A program made the translations under genes and the position numbers. From JAHEJB01 sp037969195 (lineage in GTDB: Bacteria > Bacteroidota > Rhodothermia > Rhodothermales > Rubricoccaceae): 31,436 bases of DNA. Under the pieces are notes generated by a model, which did no database searches, had not been told where the DNA came from, and was given only the letters and a program-made list of their open reading frames with translations. Below, piece after piece: positions 15,229-23,903 of the stretch. Location: contig JBBKWZ010000319.1 of the NCBI GenBank assembly GCA_037969195.1, positions 1 to 31,436 of the forward strand, in the 5' to 3' direction. Each line of letters opens with the position of its first letter. Positions within the stretch are counted from its first letter, which is position 1.

Positions 15229-18200
15229 ATGGACATTCCAGGCCGTACTTTTCGGCCAATGTTTTCGTCCCCCCGACGCTTACCGCTGATGCTAAGAATC
15301 GTGGCGGTTACCCTCGTTGTTTCGTTTGCAACGTGGTGGACCGCATTAATAACTGGCAACGTATCCGAGTCCGTTCTTCCGGCGCGGGTTGATCCGCAGG
15401 AGCAGCTCTGGCCGGGCACCGCTGCGTGGGCAACAAGCGTAATTGACACGCTGTCGTTGGAGACCAAGGTGGCTCAGCTCTTTGTGACCAACGCAAGCGC
15501 GACCGTGGAAGGAACGACTGGGTCGGAATGGGAGCGCCTTGTCGATCTCGTGGAAAACTTTAACGTAGGCGGCGTTCTCTTCTTCTCAGGCGACGCCACC
15601 CGCGAGGCTGATGCCATCCGAAACCTCCAGGAGCGCTCCGCAATCCCTTTGCTCATTTCGCAAGACATGGAGAATGGTCCGGGGATGCGCGTGGATGGCG
15701 GCACATCGTTTCCTAGCCAAATGGCGCTGGGCGCGACGCGCGATCCAGCGCTTGCCTACCTCATGGGAAAAGCAACAGCGGAAGAGGCACGCGCGATGGG
15801 CGTGCATCAAAACTACGCCCCGGTTGCCGATGTCAACAACAACCCTCGCAATCCGATCATCAATGTTCGTTCGTTTGGCGAGGATCCTGACCTTGTAGGC
15901 TTGATGACGTCCGCATACGTGAGGGGGATGCAGGACGGCGGGCTAATCGCAACGGCCAAGCACTTCCCCGGCCATGGAGATACGGAGACGGACTCTCACT
16001 CTGCGTTGCCCACGCTGCCGTTCGACCGCGAACGCCTCGATGCGATAGAGCTGGCGCCGTTCCGGCAGTTGATTGACGTCGGCGTGATGAGCGTCATGAC
16101 GGGGCATGTGTCCCTCCCCTCCCTCGACCCGGATAGCCCCGCCACCCTGTCTCGGCCGATTATCACGGGCCTGCTACGTGACGAACTTGGGTTCGAAGGC
16201 CTCGTCGTGACTGATGGTCTCGATATGCAGGGGATCGCCGGAGGTATGCAGATCGGCGAAATAGCTGTTCGCGCGCTCGAAGCCGGGGTTGACCAGTTAT
16301 TGCTGACGCGCAATGAGCGGACCGCGCACAGGGCGATCATGCGCGCAATCGAAGAAGGTCGGCTTACGGAAGATCGAATTGATGCATCGCTAGTGCGCGT
16401 GCTTCGAGCCAAAGCGTGGGCTGGGCTGGGCGATCCGTTCCAAGGACAGCCTGTCACAAGTGCCCGCGCTGCGCCGGAAAGGCCAATCCCGATCACGACC
16501 GAGAATGCGTCTGGTTCATTCCGTGCCATCCGCCGCGCACAGTTTGCCAATCTGGCTGCTCCAAGCGAAGACTTGCGCCATCGATCTGGCCTTCTGGCGA
16601 GTGAAATCGCTCAAAGATCGATCACTTTGCTGCAACCGGAAAATGGTGCAGTCCCGTTCGTCGGGCCCGATGCCCCGAAGAGATTCCTCACCCTTACGCT
16701 AGACGACAGCGAAGATGAAACCACGGGCGAGCAATTTGCCTACGCGGTCTCTTCAGGCGTGCCTGTTGGTAGCACGACGACGCATCGACGCTTAGGCATT
16801 GGAGACCCGGAGGCGAATTTCGTTAACGCCTTGTCGCTGGTATCTCAACATGACGTGGTATTCGTATCGTCGTTTGTACGCGTCCGCTCGTGGAGTGGCG
16901 AAATCGAACTTCCTGCGCGTCACAGGGCGTTTTTAGAGCGCGTCATGTCACTCGGAAGGCCCGTCGTCCTTCTCGCCTTTGGCAACCCGTACGTGCCTCT
17001 CGGGCTTCCTGATCCATCGGCTTACGTGGCCGCGTACGGCGGATCGGACGAAAGCCAACGCGCAGCCGCAGACGCATTGTTCGGGCGAATCCCGATCCAC
17101 GGGAAGTTGCCGATCACCATTCCAGGCCAGTACGCGTTTGGCGATGGCGCGCAGATGAACCAGGAAGCCCTTCGTTTCGGCACGCCAGAGGAAGCGGGCA
17201 TGTCGACTGATGTCCTCGTTGAGTTGGACGACGTAATAACGGCAGCGTTACGAGATCGCGCTTTTCCGGGCGCAGCCGTTGCGGTTGGTCGCGGCGGTGT
17301 TCTGATCAAGGAGCGAGGATACGGTTACTTCACGTACGCAGATGTCGATCGAGTATCCGAGCGTTCGCTCTATGATTTGGCCTCCGTAACGAAAGTTATC
17401 GCTACGACCGCGGCGGCCATGAAGCTGTACGAGGAAGGCCGTCTCGGCCTCGACGAGCGCGTCGCGCATTACCTGCCGGAGTTTGGACAACGCGGAAAAG
17501 GCCGCATCACGATCCGCCAACTGCTCGCCCACACCGCTGGTCAGCGGGCATTTCACCCTTTCCATACGGATGAGGACATCCACTCGGCAGACGACGTGCT
17601 GCGGTTCATCTACGCCGATTCCTCCCGGTACAGACCGGGCTCTCAGACAGTCTACAGCGACTTCGATATGATTGTGCTGGGCAAGGTCATCGAGGAAATC
17701 ACCCGGCAGCCGTTGGATGTCTACGTTCACGAAACGTTTTTTGAACCGCTGGGCATGACAAACACGCGCTATCTCGGCACGGGTCGTCCTGACCCAACGG
17801 TTGTTCCTACTGAGAGTGATCGAACATTCAGGGGCCGAATTCTTCAAGGCGAAGTACACGACGAGGCTGCGTGGATACTCGGCGGCGTATCCGGCCATGC
17901 TGGGTTGTTCTCGACGGCGGAAGATCTTGCCAAGTTTGCGTATATGCTGGCGAACGGCGGAGAGGCGTACGGGCGCCGATTCTTCCGGCCTGAGACCATC
18001 GAGCTATTCACGGAACGGGTTTCGTCCAGGGGCCGATACCCGATGGCGCTCGGTTGGATGAGCTGGCGTTCGCGAAGCGAAGGGTCCTCGTCGGCCGGAC
18101 GCCTCTTTGGACCTCGCTCATACGGCCATACGGGGTTCACCGGCACGTCCATCTGGATTGATCCCGATGAACAATTGTTCGTCATCCTCCTTACCAACCG

Positions 18201-18348
18201 CGTGTACCCGTCACGTAGAAATAGCCGCATTCAAAGCGTGCGCCCCGCGCTGGCCGACGCTGCCGCCGGATCCCTGCGTGCTCCCGCTGGCCGTCCAGAA
18301 CGGATGTTGGGCTTTGGGGCCATTCCGGCGGATTTACTTGGCCACTAG
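15229..18348 (+). CDS. Fusion of GH3 NagZ-like glycosidase and beta-lactamase-fold serine hydrolase (1039 aa)
   Basis: An N-terminal membrane anchor or signal (about 20-42) is followed by a GH3 domain (about 60-420). It carries KHFPGHGDT (244-252) and D255-S-H257 of the NagZ-type beta-N-acetylglucosaminidase, with nucleophile candidate D329 in VVTDGLDM. A GH3 C-terminal domain covers about 460-640. A class C beta-lactamase-like domain (about 660-1010) has SVTK (719-722) as the Ser-x-x-Lys motif, YSD (809-811) at the Tyr position and HTG (967-969) at the Lys/His-Thr-Gly position. NagZ removes GlcNAc from muropeptides; beta-lactamase-fold enzymes act on D-Ala peptides or esters. This domain pairing is known in Bacteroidota. 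A periplasmic or outer cell-wall turnover role is likely; the real substrates are unknown. Confidence 0.9.
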   Translation: MDIPGRTFRPMFSSPRRLPLMLRIVAVTLVVSFATWWTALITGNVSESVLPARVDPQEQLWPGTAAWATSVIDTLSLETKVAQLFVTNASATVEGTTGSEWERLVDLVENFNVGGVLFFSGDATREADAIRNLQERSAIPLLISQDMENGPGMRVDGGTSFPSQMALGATRDPALAYLMGKATAEEARAMGVHQNYAPVADVNNNPRNPIINVRSFGEDPDLVGLMTSAYVRGMQDGGLIATAKHFPGHGDTETDSHSALPTLPFDRERLDAIELAPFRQLIDVGVMSVMTGHVSLPSLDPDSPATLSRPIITGLLRDELGFEGLVVTDGLDMQGIAGGMQIGEIAVRALEAGVDQLLLTRNERTAHRAIMRAIEEGRLTEDRIDASLVRVLRAKAWAGLGDPFQGQPVTSARAAPERPIPITTENASGSFRAIRRAQFANLAAPSEDLRHRSGLLASEIAQRSITLLQPENGAVPFVGPDAPKRFLTLTLDDSEDETTGEQFAYAVSSGVPVGSTTTHRRLGIGDPEANFVNALSLVSQHDVVFVSSFVRVRSWSGEIELPARHRAFLERVMSLGRPVVLLAFGNPYVPLGLPDPSAYVAAYGGSDESQRAAADALFGRIPIHGKLPITIPGQYAFGDGAQMNQEALRFGTPEEAGMSTDVLVELDDVITAALRDRAFPGAAVAVGRGGVLIKERGYGYFTYADVDRVSERSLYDLASVTKVIATTAAAMKLYEEGRLGLDERVAHYLPEFGQRGKGRITIRQLLAHTAGQRAFHPFHTDEDIHSADDVLRFIYADSSRYRPGSQTVYSDFDMIVLGKVIEEITRQPLDVYVHETFFEPLGMTNTRYLGTGRPDPTVVPTESDRTFRGRILQGEVHDEAAWILGGVSGHAGLFSTAEDLAKFAYMLANGGEAYGRRFFRPETIELFTERVSSRGRYPMALGWMSWRSRSEGSSSAGRLFGPRSYGHTGFTGTSIWIDPDEQLFVILLTNRVYPSRRNSRIQSVRPALADAAAGSLRAPAGRPERMLGFGAIPADLLGH

Positions 18349-18366
18349 AATTTCTCAGGAGTCCGC

Positions 18367-18384
18367 ATGAACACTAACCTGTAA
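18367..18384 (+). other. Possible five-codon minigene with Shine-Dalgarno
   Basis: AGGAG (18357-18361) lies five bases before ATG AAC ACT AAC CTG TAA, located between the GH3 fusion stop and the FmdB-like start. It may be a leader peptide, a decayed start or chance. Confidence 0.2.
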
Positions 18385-18402
18385 AACTCAGACCATCTCC
18401 TT

Positions 18403-18750
18403 ATGCCCACATACGTTTACCGTCGCGAAGACGGAACCACGTTTGAAGTTGTCCAACGCATCACTGATGACGCGTTGACGATCGATCCGGAAACCGGTAT
18501 GAAGGTGGCGCGCGTGATCTCGGGCGGCGCGGGGCTACAGTTTAAGGGAACGGGATTCTACCTGACGGACTACGGCCGTTCCGGTAGCGATTTAGGCCCA
18601 TCAAATGGGAAGAAGGACGACGACTCGAGTTCAGATTCGAAACTGGAGAAAAAAGCGACTGAAAAATCCGAAACCGAATCCAAGACAAAAAGCCCAGGGA
18701 AATCCAAGAGCTCGAAAGATTCTAAGGTGTCCGGCCCGGCAAAGGAGTAA
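18403..18750 (+). CDS. FmdB-like regulator-family protein without zinc-ribbon cysteines
   Basis: The N-terminal 56 residues follow the FmdB family: MPTYVYRREDGTTFEVVQRI, then SGGAGLQFKGTGFYLTDY. FmdB proteins normally hold two CxxC pairs that bind zinc in this region; here the positions are RREDG and DPETG and the whole 115-aa protein has no cysteine. The remaining C-terminal half is a low-complexity Ser/Lys/Glu/Asp tail typical of the family. The start ATG is fixed by the conserved MPTY. It follows the GH3 fusion gene by 54 bases and converges on the GWxTD gene with 25 bases between the stops. The family role is poorly known; a metal-independent version is inferred. Confidence 0.85.
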   Translation: MPTYVYRREDGTTFEVVQRITDDALTIDPETGMKVARVISGGAGLQFKGTGFYLTDYGRSGSDLGPSNGKKDDDSSSDSKLEKKATEKSETESKTKSPGKSKSSKDSKVSGPAKE

Positions 18751-18775
18751 AGGACCGAAAGTCGTGCCCGATGAT

Positions 18776-20215
18776 TTAGAGCACGGCGCCTTCGCGCCAT
18801 CTGCGGATCGCACGGCGCCAAAGAGCCTCGTACGAATTACTTCGCTGCAACACCCAGTTTTCAAACGGGGTTTGATTGTTCGAATAGAACGATGCCCGAT
18901 CAAAAACGAACGTAGAGAGTCCGCCCCGAGACGAAAGGTCGAAGTACCATGTCTCCGCATCAGGGCGGGACTCAACAAACTCTGGAGAACCAAAGAGGAC
19001 GTAGACCATTCCCTTGTCCGTTTTCCATCCCTCCTTGTAGGACGTGAATAGAAGATTGGCCTGCTCCACACGCTCGTAGTAGTGGCGGACAACCGAGGAA
19101 GCCGCATGACGATCGTTAAAGAGATTGCCCCAGAATGCGTCGAAATTGCGGCGACGTTCGAGATTCGATGTCCCCATCCGAACAATCTCAAGTTCGCGGT
19201 CCGACGCGATGTAAGTCAGCGAAGAAATGAGGTCGTCTACCTCTGTAAGGCGTGGATAGTCGGCCTCGCGTACCGCAAACTGACGGGTTTGCTCGGCGAA
19301 GGGCGCAGCATCTTCTCTAGTTCTGGCCATCATCACAATGCGATACAACCCCACTGGAAGGGGCGGCAAATTTATTTCGACGGTAACGACGTCCGCAGCA
19401 ACTTCCAGAACTCGATGCGTTGATTGAAGGGTGTCCATCGGCGCAGTGTCATAATCCACGCCTTTGTACTCTAGCGAGGCTCGCGAATGACTCATCCAGA
19501 AACCAGGACGCGCAACGGTTGTGTCGCTTGCCAGCTTTTCAAGTTGAAGGCTAACGCTCGATCCTGCTGGAATGCTGTAGAGGTCAACGGTTGCGCGGAG
19601 CGAGTCAAATCCGGTTGGCACACTGAGCGCGACATGTGGTTCAAATGCTTCGCTCGACCGTTTCACTTCAATGTGCATCCGACTCATCGCCGACGCACCT
19701 GAAAGTTCAGGTACCGACACACGCTGGCGGCGCTGCACGGTCTTGCGCGACTGTTCGTCCGTCAGCGTGACTTCGACAACGTAAGTACCGGCGGGGACGT
19801 CTAGTCTCTCCTCTCGGATGAACGGGCGAAAGGTCTGCGTCGACCTATAGGTCAGAACGCGAAGCGTATCAACGTACTGCCCCGACCGAACGGGAGCATC
19901 GCGACCATCCTCTCGGACGACGACGTCGTATCGCGTTCGTGCCATGAAGCCAGTTCCGTCCCGGATATACACCAAGGAAGCATGTGGCAAGCTCAGATAA
20001 AGGTCCAGGCCTGGCGCATGGTCACGTAGCGTTGCCAACGCCTCCATATCGAAGTTGGGAAGACCTGCCTGGTACGACAGGGAGCGCCCGGCGTCCGGCG
20101 AATCCAACTCGGATGCGCCGGAACAGCCAACCATCGTTAATACAACAAGACAACAATACCACGTAGCAAAACGACGGGAGGAGGTCCAAATGCGGCGATG
20201 ATTGATCGCCAACAT
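18776..20215 (-). CDS. GWxTD domain lipoprotein (479 aa)
   Basis: I choose ATG 20215 (MLAINHRRIW), four bases downstream of the last base of the tpiA coding sequence boundary, over the alternative at 20233 that overlaps tpiA. It gives a signal peptide with lipobox MVGC and Cys31 as the lipidation site. The body is strand-rich (residues of about 60-300: YDVVVREDGR, GTYVVEVTLTDEQSRKTVQR), then the C-terminal GWxTD domain with GWKTDKGMVYVLFGSPEFV near residue 395. GWxTD proteins are lineage-typical cell-envelope proteins of unknown function in Bacteroidota and relatives. It is directly downstream of tpiA and likely cotranscribed with it. No enzymatic residues are evident. Confidence 0.85.
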   Translation of the reverse strand: MLAINHRRIWTSSRRFATWYCCLVVLTMVGCSGASELDSPDAGRSLSYQAGLPNFDMEALATLRDHAPGLDLYLSLPHASLVYIRDGTGFMARTRYDVVVREDGRDAPVRSGQYVDTLRVLTYRSTQTFRPFIREERLDVPAGTYVVEVTLTDEQSRKTVQRRQRVSVPELSGASAMSRMHIEVKRSSEAFEPHVALSVPTGFDSLRATVDLYSIPAGSSVSLQLEKLASDTTVARPGFWMSHSRASLEYKGVDYDTAPMDTLQSTHRVLEVAADVVTVEINLPPLPVGLYRIVMMARTREDAAPFAEQTRQFAVREADYPRLTEVDDLISSLTYIASDRELEIVRMGTSNLERRRNFDAFWGNLFNDRHAASSVVRHYYERVEQANLLFTSYKEGWKTDKGMVYVLFGSPEFVESRPDAETWYFDLSSRGGLSTFVFDRASFYSNNQTPFENWVLQRSNSYEALWRRAIRRWREGAVL

Positions 20216-20216
20216 T

Positions 20217-20975
20217 TTATCGTCGCACGACATCGGTAGCAGCTCGAACTATTGCCGCGAAAGACTCCGCGTCCAGGCTCGCGCCACCGATCAGACCGCC
20301 GTCGATATCGGGCTGCGCGAAAAGGTCGGCGGCATTGTTTGGTTTTACGCTCCCGCCATACAGGATGGGCACCGTCACGTCATCGCCAAAACGCTCGGCC
20401 AATCCAGCCCGAATGAAGGCATGCATGTCCTGCGCTTGTTCAGGGGAAGCCGTCCTGCCTGTTCCGATGGCCCAGACCGGCTCGTAGGCAACAACCAGTT
20501 TGTTTCCGTGCTTCAAGGAAACACCCGCGAGCCCTCCATCTAACTGCCTTCCAACAACCGTTTCGGCGGCGTCGCTATCACGCTCCTGCAACGATTCGCC
20601 GACGCATAGAATGGGCGTCATCGCATGCTTCATCACCTGCTTGACTTTTTCCCCCACAAACGCGTCCGACTCGTTGAAGTACTGACGCCGTTCGGAATGC
20701 CCCACGATTACGTAGGTGCAATCTGCGCCTTTCAACATCGCCGCTGAGGTTTCCCCTGTGAAAGCCCCCTCTTCCTCCGAGTGCACATTCTGGGCTCCCA
20801 ATGCCACATGCGTTCCCCTAACTCTCTCACGCGCCGTTTCCAGCCAGATCGCCGGAGGGCAAATTGCCACATCAACCTTGCGTCCGTCAGCTTCAGTAAG
20901 ACGAACCACCTCTGACGCCAATCTGTCGGCCGTTCGAAGGTCCGTGTACATTTTCCAGTTGCCGACAACTAGCAT
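20217..20975 (-). CDS. tpiA: Triosephosphate isomerase
   Basis: This glycolytic enzyme interconverts dihydroxyacetone phosphate and glyceraldehyde-3-phosphate in the cytoplasm. The 252-aa product has all catalytic residues: K8 in GNWKMY, electrophile H93 in VGHSERR, and base E165 in YEPVWAIGTG. The phosphate-binding ILYGGSVKP and C-terminal GGLIGGASL loops are intact. The ATG directly precedes LVVGNWK, as usual. Its TAA is followed almost at once by the GWxTD lipoprotein start, and it diverges from a small lipoprotein gene across 135 bases. Confidence 0.97.
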   Translation of the reverse strand: MLVVGNWKMYTDLRTADRLASEVVRLTEADGRKVDVAICPPAIWLETARERVRGTHVALGAQNVHSEEEGAFTGETSAAMLKGADCTYVIVGHSERRQYFNESDAFVGEKVKQVMKHAMTPILCVGESLQERDSDAAETVVGRQLDGGLAGVSLKHGNKLVVAYEPVWAIGTGRTASPEQAQDMHAFIRAGLAERFGDDVTVPILYGGSVKPNNAADLFAQPDIDGGLIGGASLDAESFAAIVRAATDVVRR

Positions 20976-21110
20976 AATTGAGTCTCTGCCACATCAATAG
21001 GTTTTCGAAGGGGGAGTGAGATGCCCTTGTGCAAAACAAAAGTTCTGTCTATGCTGCACCTCAATGGCCAAACTACGATAGCCGTTAGCCATTCTTCGAC
21101 CCCATTCGCT

Positions 21111-21566
21111 ATGCCAACGCGCCGAAGCGCCCTCCTGCTGCTCACCACGACAGCGTTGCTGGTGCTGGTTGTAGCGGGATGTGATGCGCTGGTGGACAGG
21201 CCTGCGCTAACCATAGAGTTTGGCTCGGCCTACACTGTGCGCTTTGGCGAGAACGTAACGGAAACCGGTGGTGCGGTTCGATCCACGCCCTACACGGACA
21301 TCCTTGGGACACTGCACGTGGCTGTCGAATTCAGCGGTGGGTGTGCCAGCCACTTTTTTCAGGTTGACTATGTCCTATCGGAAACGACTGCGACAATTTG
21401 GCTCGTGCATTCGGCCAACGGCGATCCATGCGAAGCAATATTGACTCAGGAAGTTTCTGTCCGATTGCCGCGCGCGGTCCTCGAAAAAGACGATCTCATC
21501 CTCGTCAGCCCGAGCGGACGCGACGAACCTATCACGCGCTATGACAACGCCGACGGCGGGCCTTAG
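21111..21566 (+). CDS. Small lipoprotein (151 aa)
   Basis: ATG 21111 begins MPTRRSALLLLTTTALLVLVVAGC, a classical lipoprotein signal with lipobox VAGC and Cys24. The earlier in-frame ATG at 21021 places 30 polar residues before the signal and is rejected. The mature part is strand-rich (ALTIEFGSAYTVRFGENV, LGTLHVAVEFSGGC, TIWLVHSANGD) and has two cysteines (GGCASH and DPCEA) that could pair. No family is recognised. Its stop overlaps the stop of the convergent bcp gene by four bases. Confidence 0.7.
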   Translation: MPTRRSALLLLTTTALLVLVVAGCDALVDRPALTIEFGSAYTVRFGENVTETGGAVRSTPYTDILGTLHVAVEFSGGCASHFFQVDYVLSETTATIWLVHSANGDPCEAILTQEVSVRLPRAVLEKDDLILVSPSGRDEPITRYDNADGGP

Positions 21567-22042
21567 AGGCTAGCAGCCTCAGGAAGGCGCTTGAGGATTT
21601 CCGTAGCGTGGTCGCCGGTCTTCGGACGTTTGAAAACATGGACGATGACGCCCTCCGGGTCTATTAGGAAAGTAAAGCGCTTCGTCCCCTGGACGAGATT
21701 GCCGTACATGTTCTTCGGCCCCCACGTCCCGTAGACTTTCATGATCTTCTTCTCCGGATCGGCGACGAGCGGAAACGGAAGGTCGTATTTGTTTACGAAC
21801 GCGCCGTGCGAGTCCACATCGTCCGGCGAGACTCCTATCACCGCAACGTTGGCATCCTGAAGGGATTTGTATCCGTCCCGAAGGCTACAGGCCTGTCTCG
21901 TACACAGCAACGTGTCGTCTTCTGGATAAAAATAGAGGGCTACAAATCTCCCGCGGAAATCCGATAATGAGATCGTGTCGCCAGTCTGCGTTTGGCCTTT
22001 GAATTTGGGCGCGAGGTCTCCCTTTTCGGGCACTTTGCTCAT
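21563..22042 (-). CDS. bcp: Thiol peroxidase, BCP/PrxQ type
   Basis: This peroxiredoxin reduces hydroperoxides with thioredoxin-type donors. Of 159 residues, the active-site run is YPEDDTLLCTRQACSLRD (39-56): P40 and T44 belong to the PxxxTxxC motif, C47 is the peroxidatic and C52 the resolving cysteine, four residues apart as in PrxQ. The usual TPGC is here TLLC. The start ATG overlaps the surE stop by four bases (ATGA), indicating translational coupling. It is last in a panB-surE-bcp run. Confidence 0.93.
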   Translation of the reverse strand: MSKVPEKGDLAPKFKGQTQTGDTISLSDFRGRFVALYFYPEDDTLLCTRQACSLRDGYKSLQDANVAVIGVSPDDVDSHGAFVNKYDLPFPLVADPEKKIMKVYGTWGPKNMYGNLVQGTKRFTFLIDPEGVIVHVFKRPKTGDHATEILKRLPEAASL

Positions 22043-22881
22043 ACTTTAGTTGGGATAGGTATTTCGGATGACTCAACGCGCCAGTCCCAATCTCCGATGC
22101 GACTGAGGTGATCGTAAGCCGTGAGGTCGTAGTGAATAGGGGTTATGGAAACGTATCCGTGGTCAATCGCGTGGAGATCCGTGTCTAGTCCATCGTCAAG
22201 GTTGACAAAGCTGCCTCCGAGCCAATAATAAGGCCGATTGAAGGGATCATGGCGCTCCTCAAACTCTTCCTCCCAGCGAGCCCGCGCCTGCCTAGTGACG
22301 CGCACGCCCCTAATATTGCCCATCGATAGATCGGGTACGTTGACGTTCAGGAGCACGCCCGGCGGTAGACCTTTCGTCAAAATGCGCCGGGCGACGAGCT
22401 CTGCGAACCGGCCGGCTGCCTCAAAATCGACATCTGCATCCCACGAGCAGTGTGAGACGGCGAATGATGGCACACCAAGAATTGCTGCCTCCGTTGCGGC
22501 GCTCACGGTTCCAGAGTAAATGACGTTTACCGCGGCATTCGGTCCATGGTTGATTCCGCTAACCACACGATCCGGTTTTCGTGGCAGCAGTTTCTGAACG
22601 GCCAGTTTTACACAATCGGCGGGCGTGCCTGTAACCGCGCGTGCCCAAATGGGACCCTTGGGCCCTTCAAACGCCCACGGATGGGCCCGCATGGGATCGC
22701 GGACGGTGATGGCGTGGCCGACCGCGCTTTGCTCCTGGATAGGCGCAACCACCGCAATTGTACCCAAGCCATCCAGAGCGGAGGCCAAAGCAACCAGTCC
22801 ATTTGCATCCACGCCATCGTCGTTGGAGAGCAGGATTAGCGGACGATCGGGATGAATGTTAAGAGCTGCGGAGCGTGGCAT
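22039..22881 (-). CDS. surE: 5'/3'-nucleotidase SurE
   Basis: This divalent-metal-dependent phosphatase acts on nucleoside monophosphates and short polyphosphates and is linked to stress survival. The 280-aa product has the metal site N20-D21-D22 in LLSNDDGVDANG, S52 in QEQSAVG and N111 in SGINHGPN, followed by YSGTVSAATEA. A 13-residue N-terminal extension precedes the usual start of the fold. It lies 49 bases after panB on the same strand and overlaps bcp. Confidence 0.95.
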   Translation of the reverse strand: MPRSAALNIHPDRPLILLSNDDGVDANGLVALASALDGLGTIAVVAPIQEQSAVGHAITVRDPMRAHPWAFEGPKGPIWARAVTGTPADCVKLAVQKLLPRKPDRVVSGINHGPNAAVNVIYSGTVSAATEAAILGVPSFAVSHCSWDADVDFEAAGRFAELVARRILTKGLPPGVLLNVNVPDLSMGNIRGVRVTRQARARWEEEFEERHDPFNRPYYWLGGSFVNLDDGLDTDLHAIDHGYVSITPIHYDLTAYDHLSRIGDWDWRVESSEIPIPTKV

Positions 22882-22930
22882 GGAGGTCTATTTCAATAGG
22901 TGCCGACGATATTCATCGATAGTAGCCTGA

Positions 22931-23764
22931 TCAGTAACTCTCGTCATCGTTTGGAAAATCGCTTGCCCGGACGTCATCGATAAAACCGCGTACAGCTTGT
23001 GTGATGATATCCGAGAGCTCCGCGTAGCGGCGAACGAAGCGTGGGTTGAAGTCCTTCGTGAGCCCAAGCAAATCATGGGTCACAAGTACCTGCCCGCTGC
23101 ATCCGACTCCGGCACCGATCCCAATCGTCGGTATCGAAACCGTCTCCGTCAACTCAGTTGCGAGTGCAGCTGGGATCTTTTCTAACACAACGCCAAAACA
23201 CCCAGTCTCCTCCAACAAGCGAATGTCACTGCGGATATCATCGGCTTCCTGTTCTTCGCGCGCGCGCACTTTGTACGTCCCAAACTTGTAGATGCTCTGA
23301 GGCGTCAGTCCCAGGTGGCCCATGACAGGTATACCCGCGGCGACAATCCTGCGGACGGACTCGACAGAAACCGAACCGCCTTCAACTTTTACGGCATGCG
23401 CACCCGTCTCCTTCATCACCCGGATTGCCGAGCGCAACGCTTCGCGAGAGCTACCCTGATAGGCCCCAAAAGGCAAATCAACGACGACCAATGCCCTTCC
23501 AACACCTCGGACCACGCACTGGGCATGGTAGATCATTTGATCAAGAGTGATGGGCAACGTGGTTTCATGGCCCGCCATTACATTCGACGCCGAATCGCCA
23601 ACCAGTAGCACGTCCACCCCCGCTTCATCGAGGATGCGGGCAGATGTGTAGTCATACGCCGTGAGCATTGCGATTGGAAGACTCTGCTCTCGCATTTCAA
23701 GCAGGGTTTGCGTCGTAACCCGTTTCGCGTGGGCACTCGCGGCGGAAACAGTTTCAGTGCTCAT
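22931..23764 (-). CDS. panB: 3-methyl-2-oxobutanoate hydroxymethyltransferase
   Basis: PanB makes ketopantoate from alpha-ketoisovalerate and methylene-tetrahydrofolate, the first step of pantothenate and CoA synthesis. The 277-aa product shows MLTAYDYTSA (33-42), metal ligands D57 in LVGDSASN, D96 in VVDLPFG and E128 in VEGG, the GHLGLTPQS run, the catalytic E195 in VVLEKIP, and the GIGAG loop. The start ATG at 23764 gives a 15-residue leader before VTTQTLLEM, common in the family. It follows the skp terminator and is first in the panB-surE-bcp run. Confidence 0.96.
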   Translation of the reverse strand: MSTETVSAASAHAKRVTTQTLLEMREQSLPIAMLTAYDYTSARILDEAGVDVLLVGDSASNVMAGHETTLPITLDQMIYHAQCVVRGVGRALVVVDLPFGAYQGSSREALRSAIRVMKETGAHAVKVEGGSVSVESVRRIVAAGIPVMGHLGLTPQSIYKFGTYKVRAREEQEADDIRSDIRLLEETGCFGVVLEKIPAALATELTETVSIPTIGIGAGVGCSGQVLVTHDLLGLTKDFNPRFVRRYAELSDIITQAVRGFIDDVRASDFPNDDESY

Positions 23765-23841
23765 GGGATGGTGCTAATGCCAGCTAAGCGCAAACTTGCT
23801 TTGTCGCGCTGTGAAAGAGGGGTCAGAATACGACTGTGCGT

Positions 23842-23880
23842 CCAATAACAAAGCGGGCGGCAACACTCGTTGCCGCCCGC
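23842..23880 (-). terminator. Strong rho-independent terminator for the skp genes
   Basis: Reading the minus strand, GCGGGCGGCAA pairs perfectly over 11 bp with TTGCCGCCCGC around a 6-base loop (arms at 23870-23880 and 23853-23863) and is followed by TTTGTTATT. It lies 24 bases after the second skp stop. Confidence 0.88.
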
Positions 23881-23903
23881 ATCCACTACAAAAATGATAG
23901 CCT

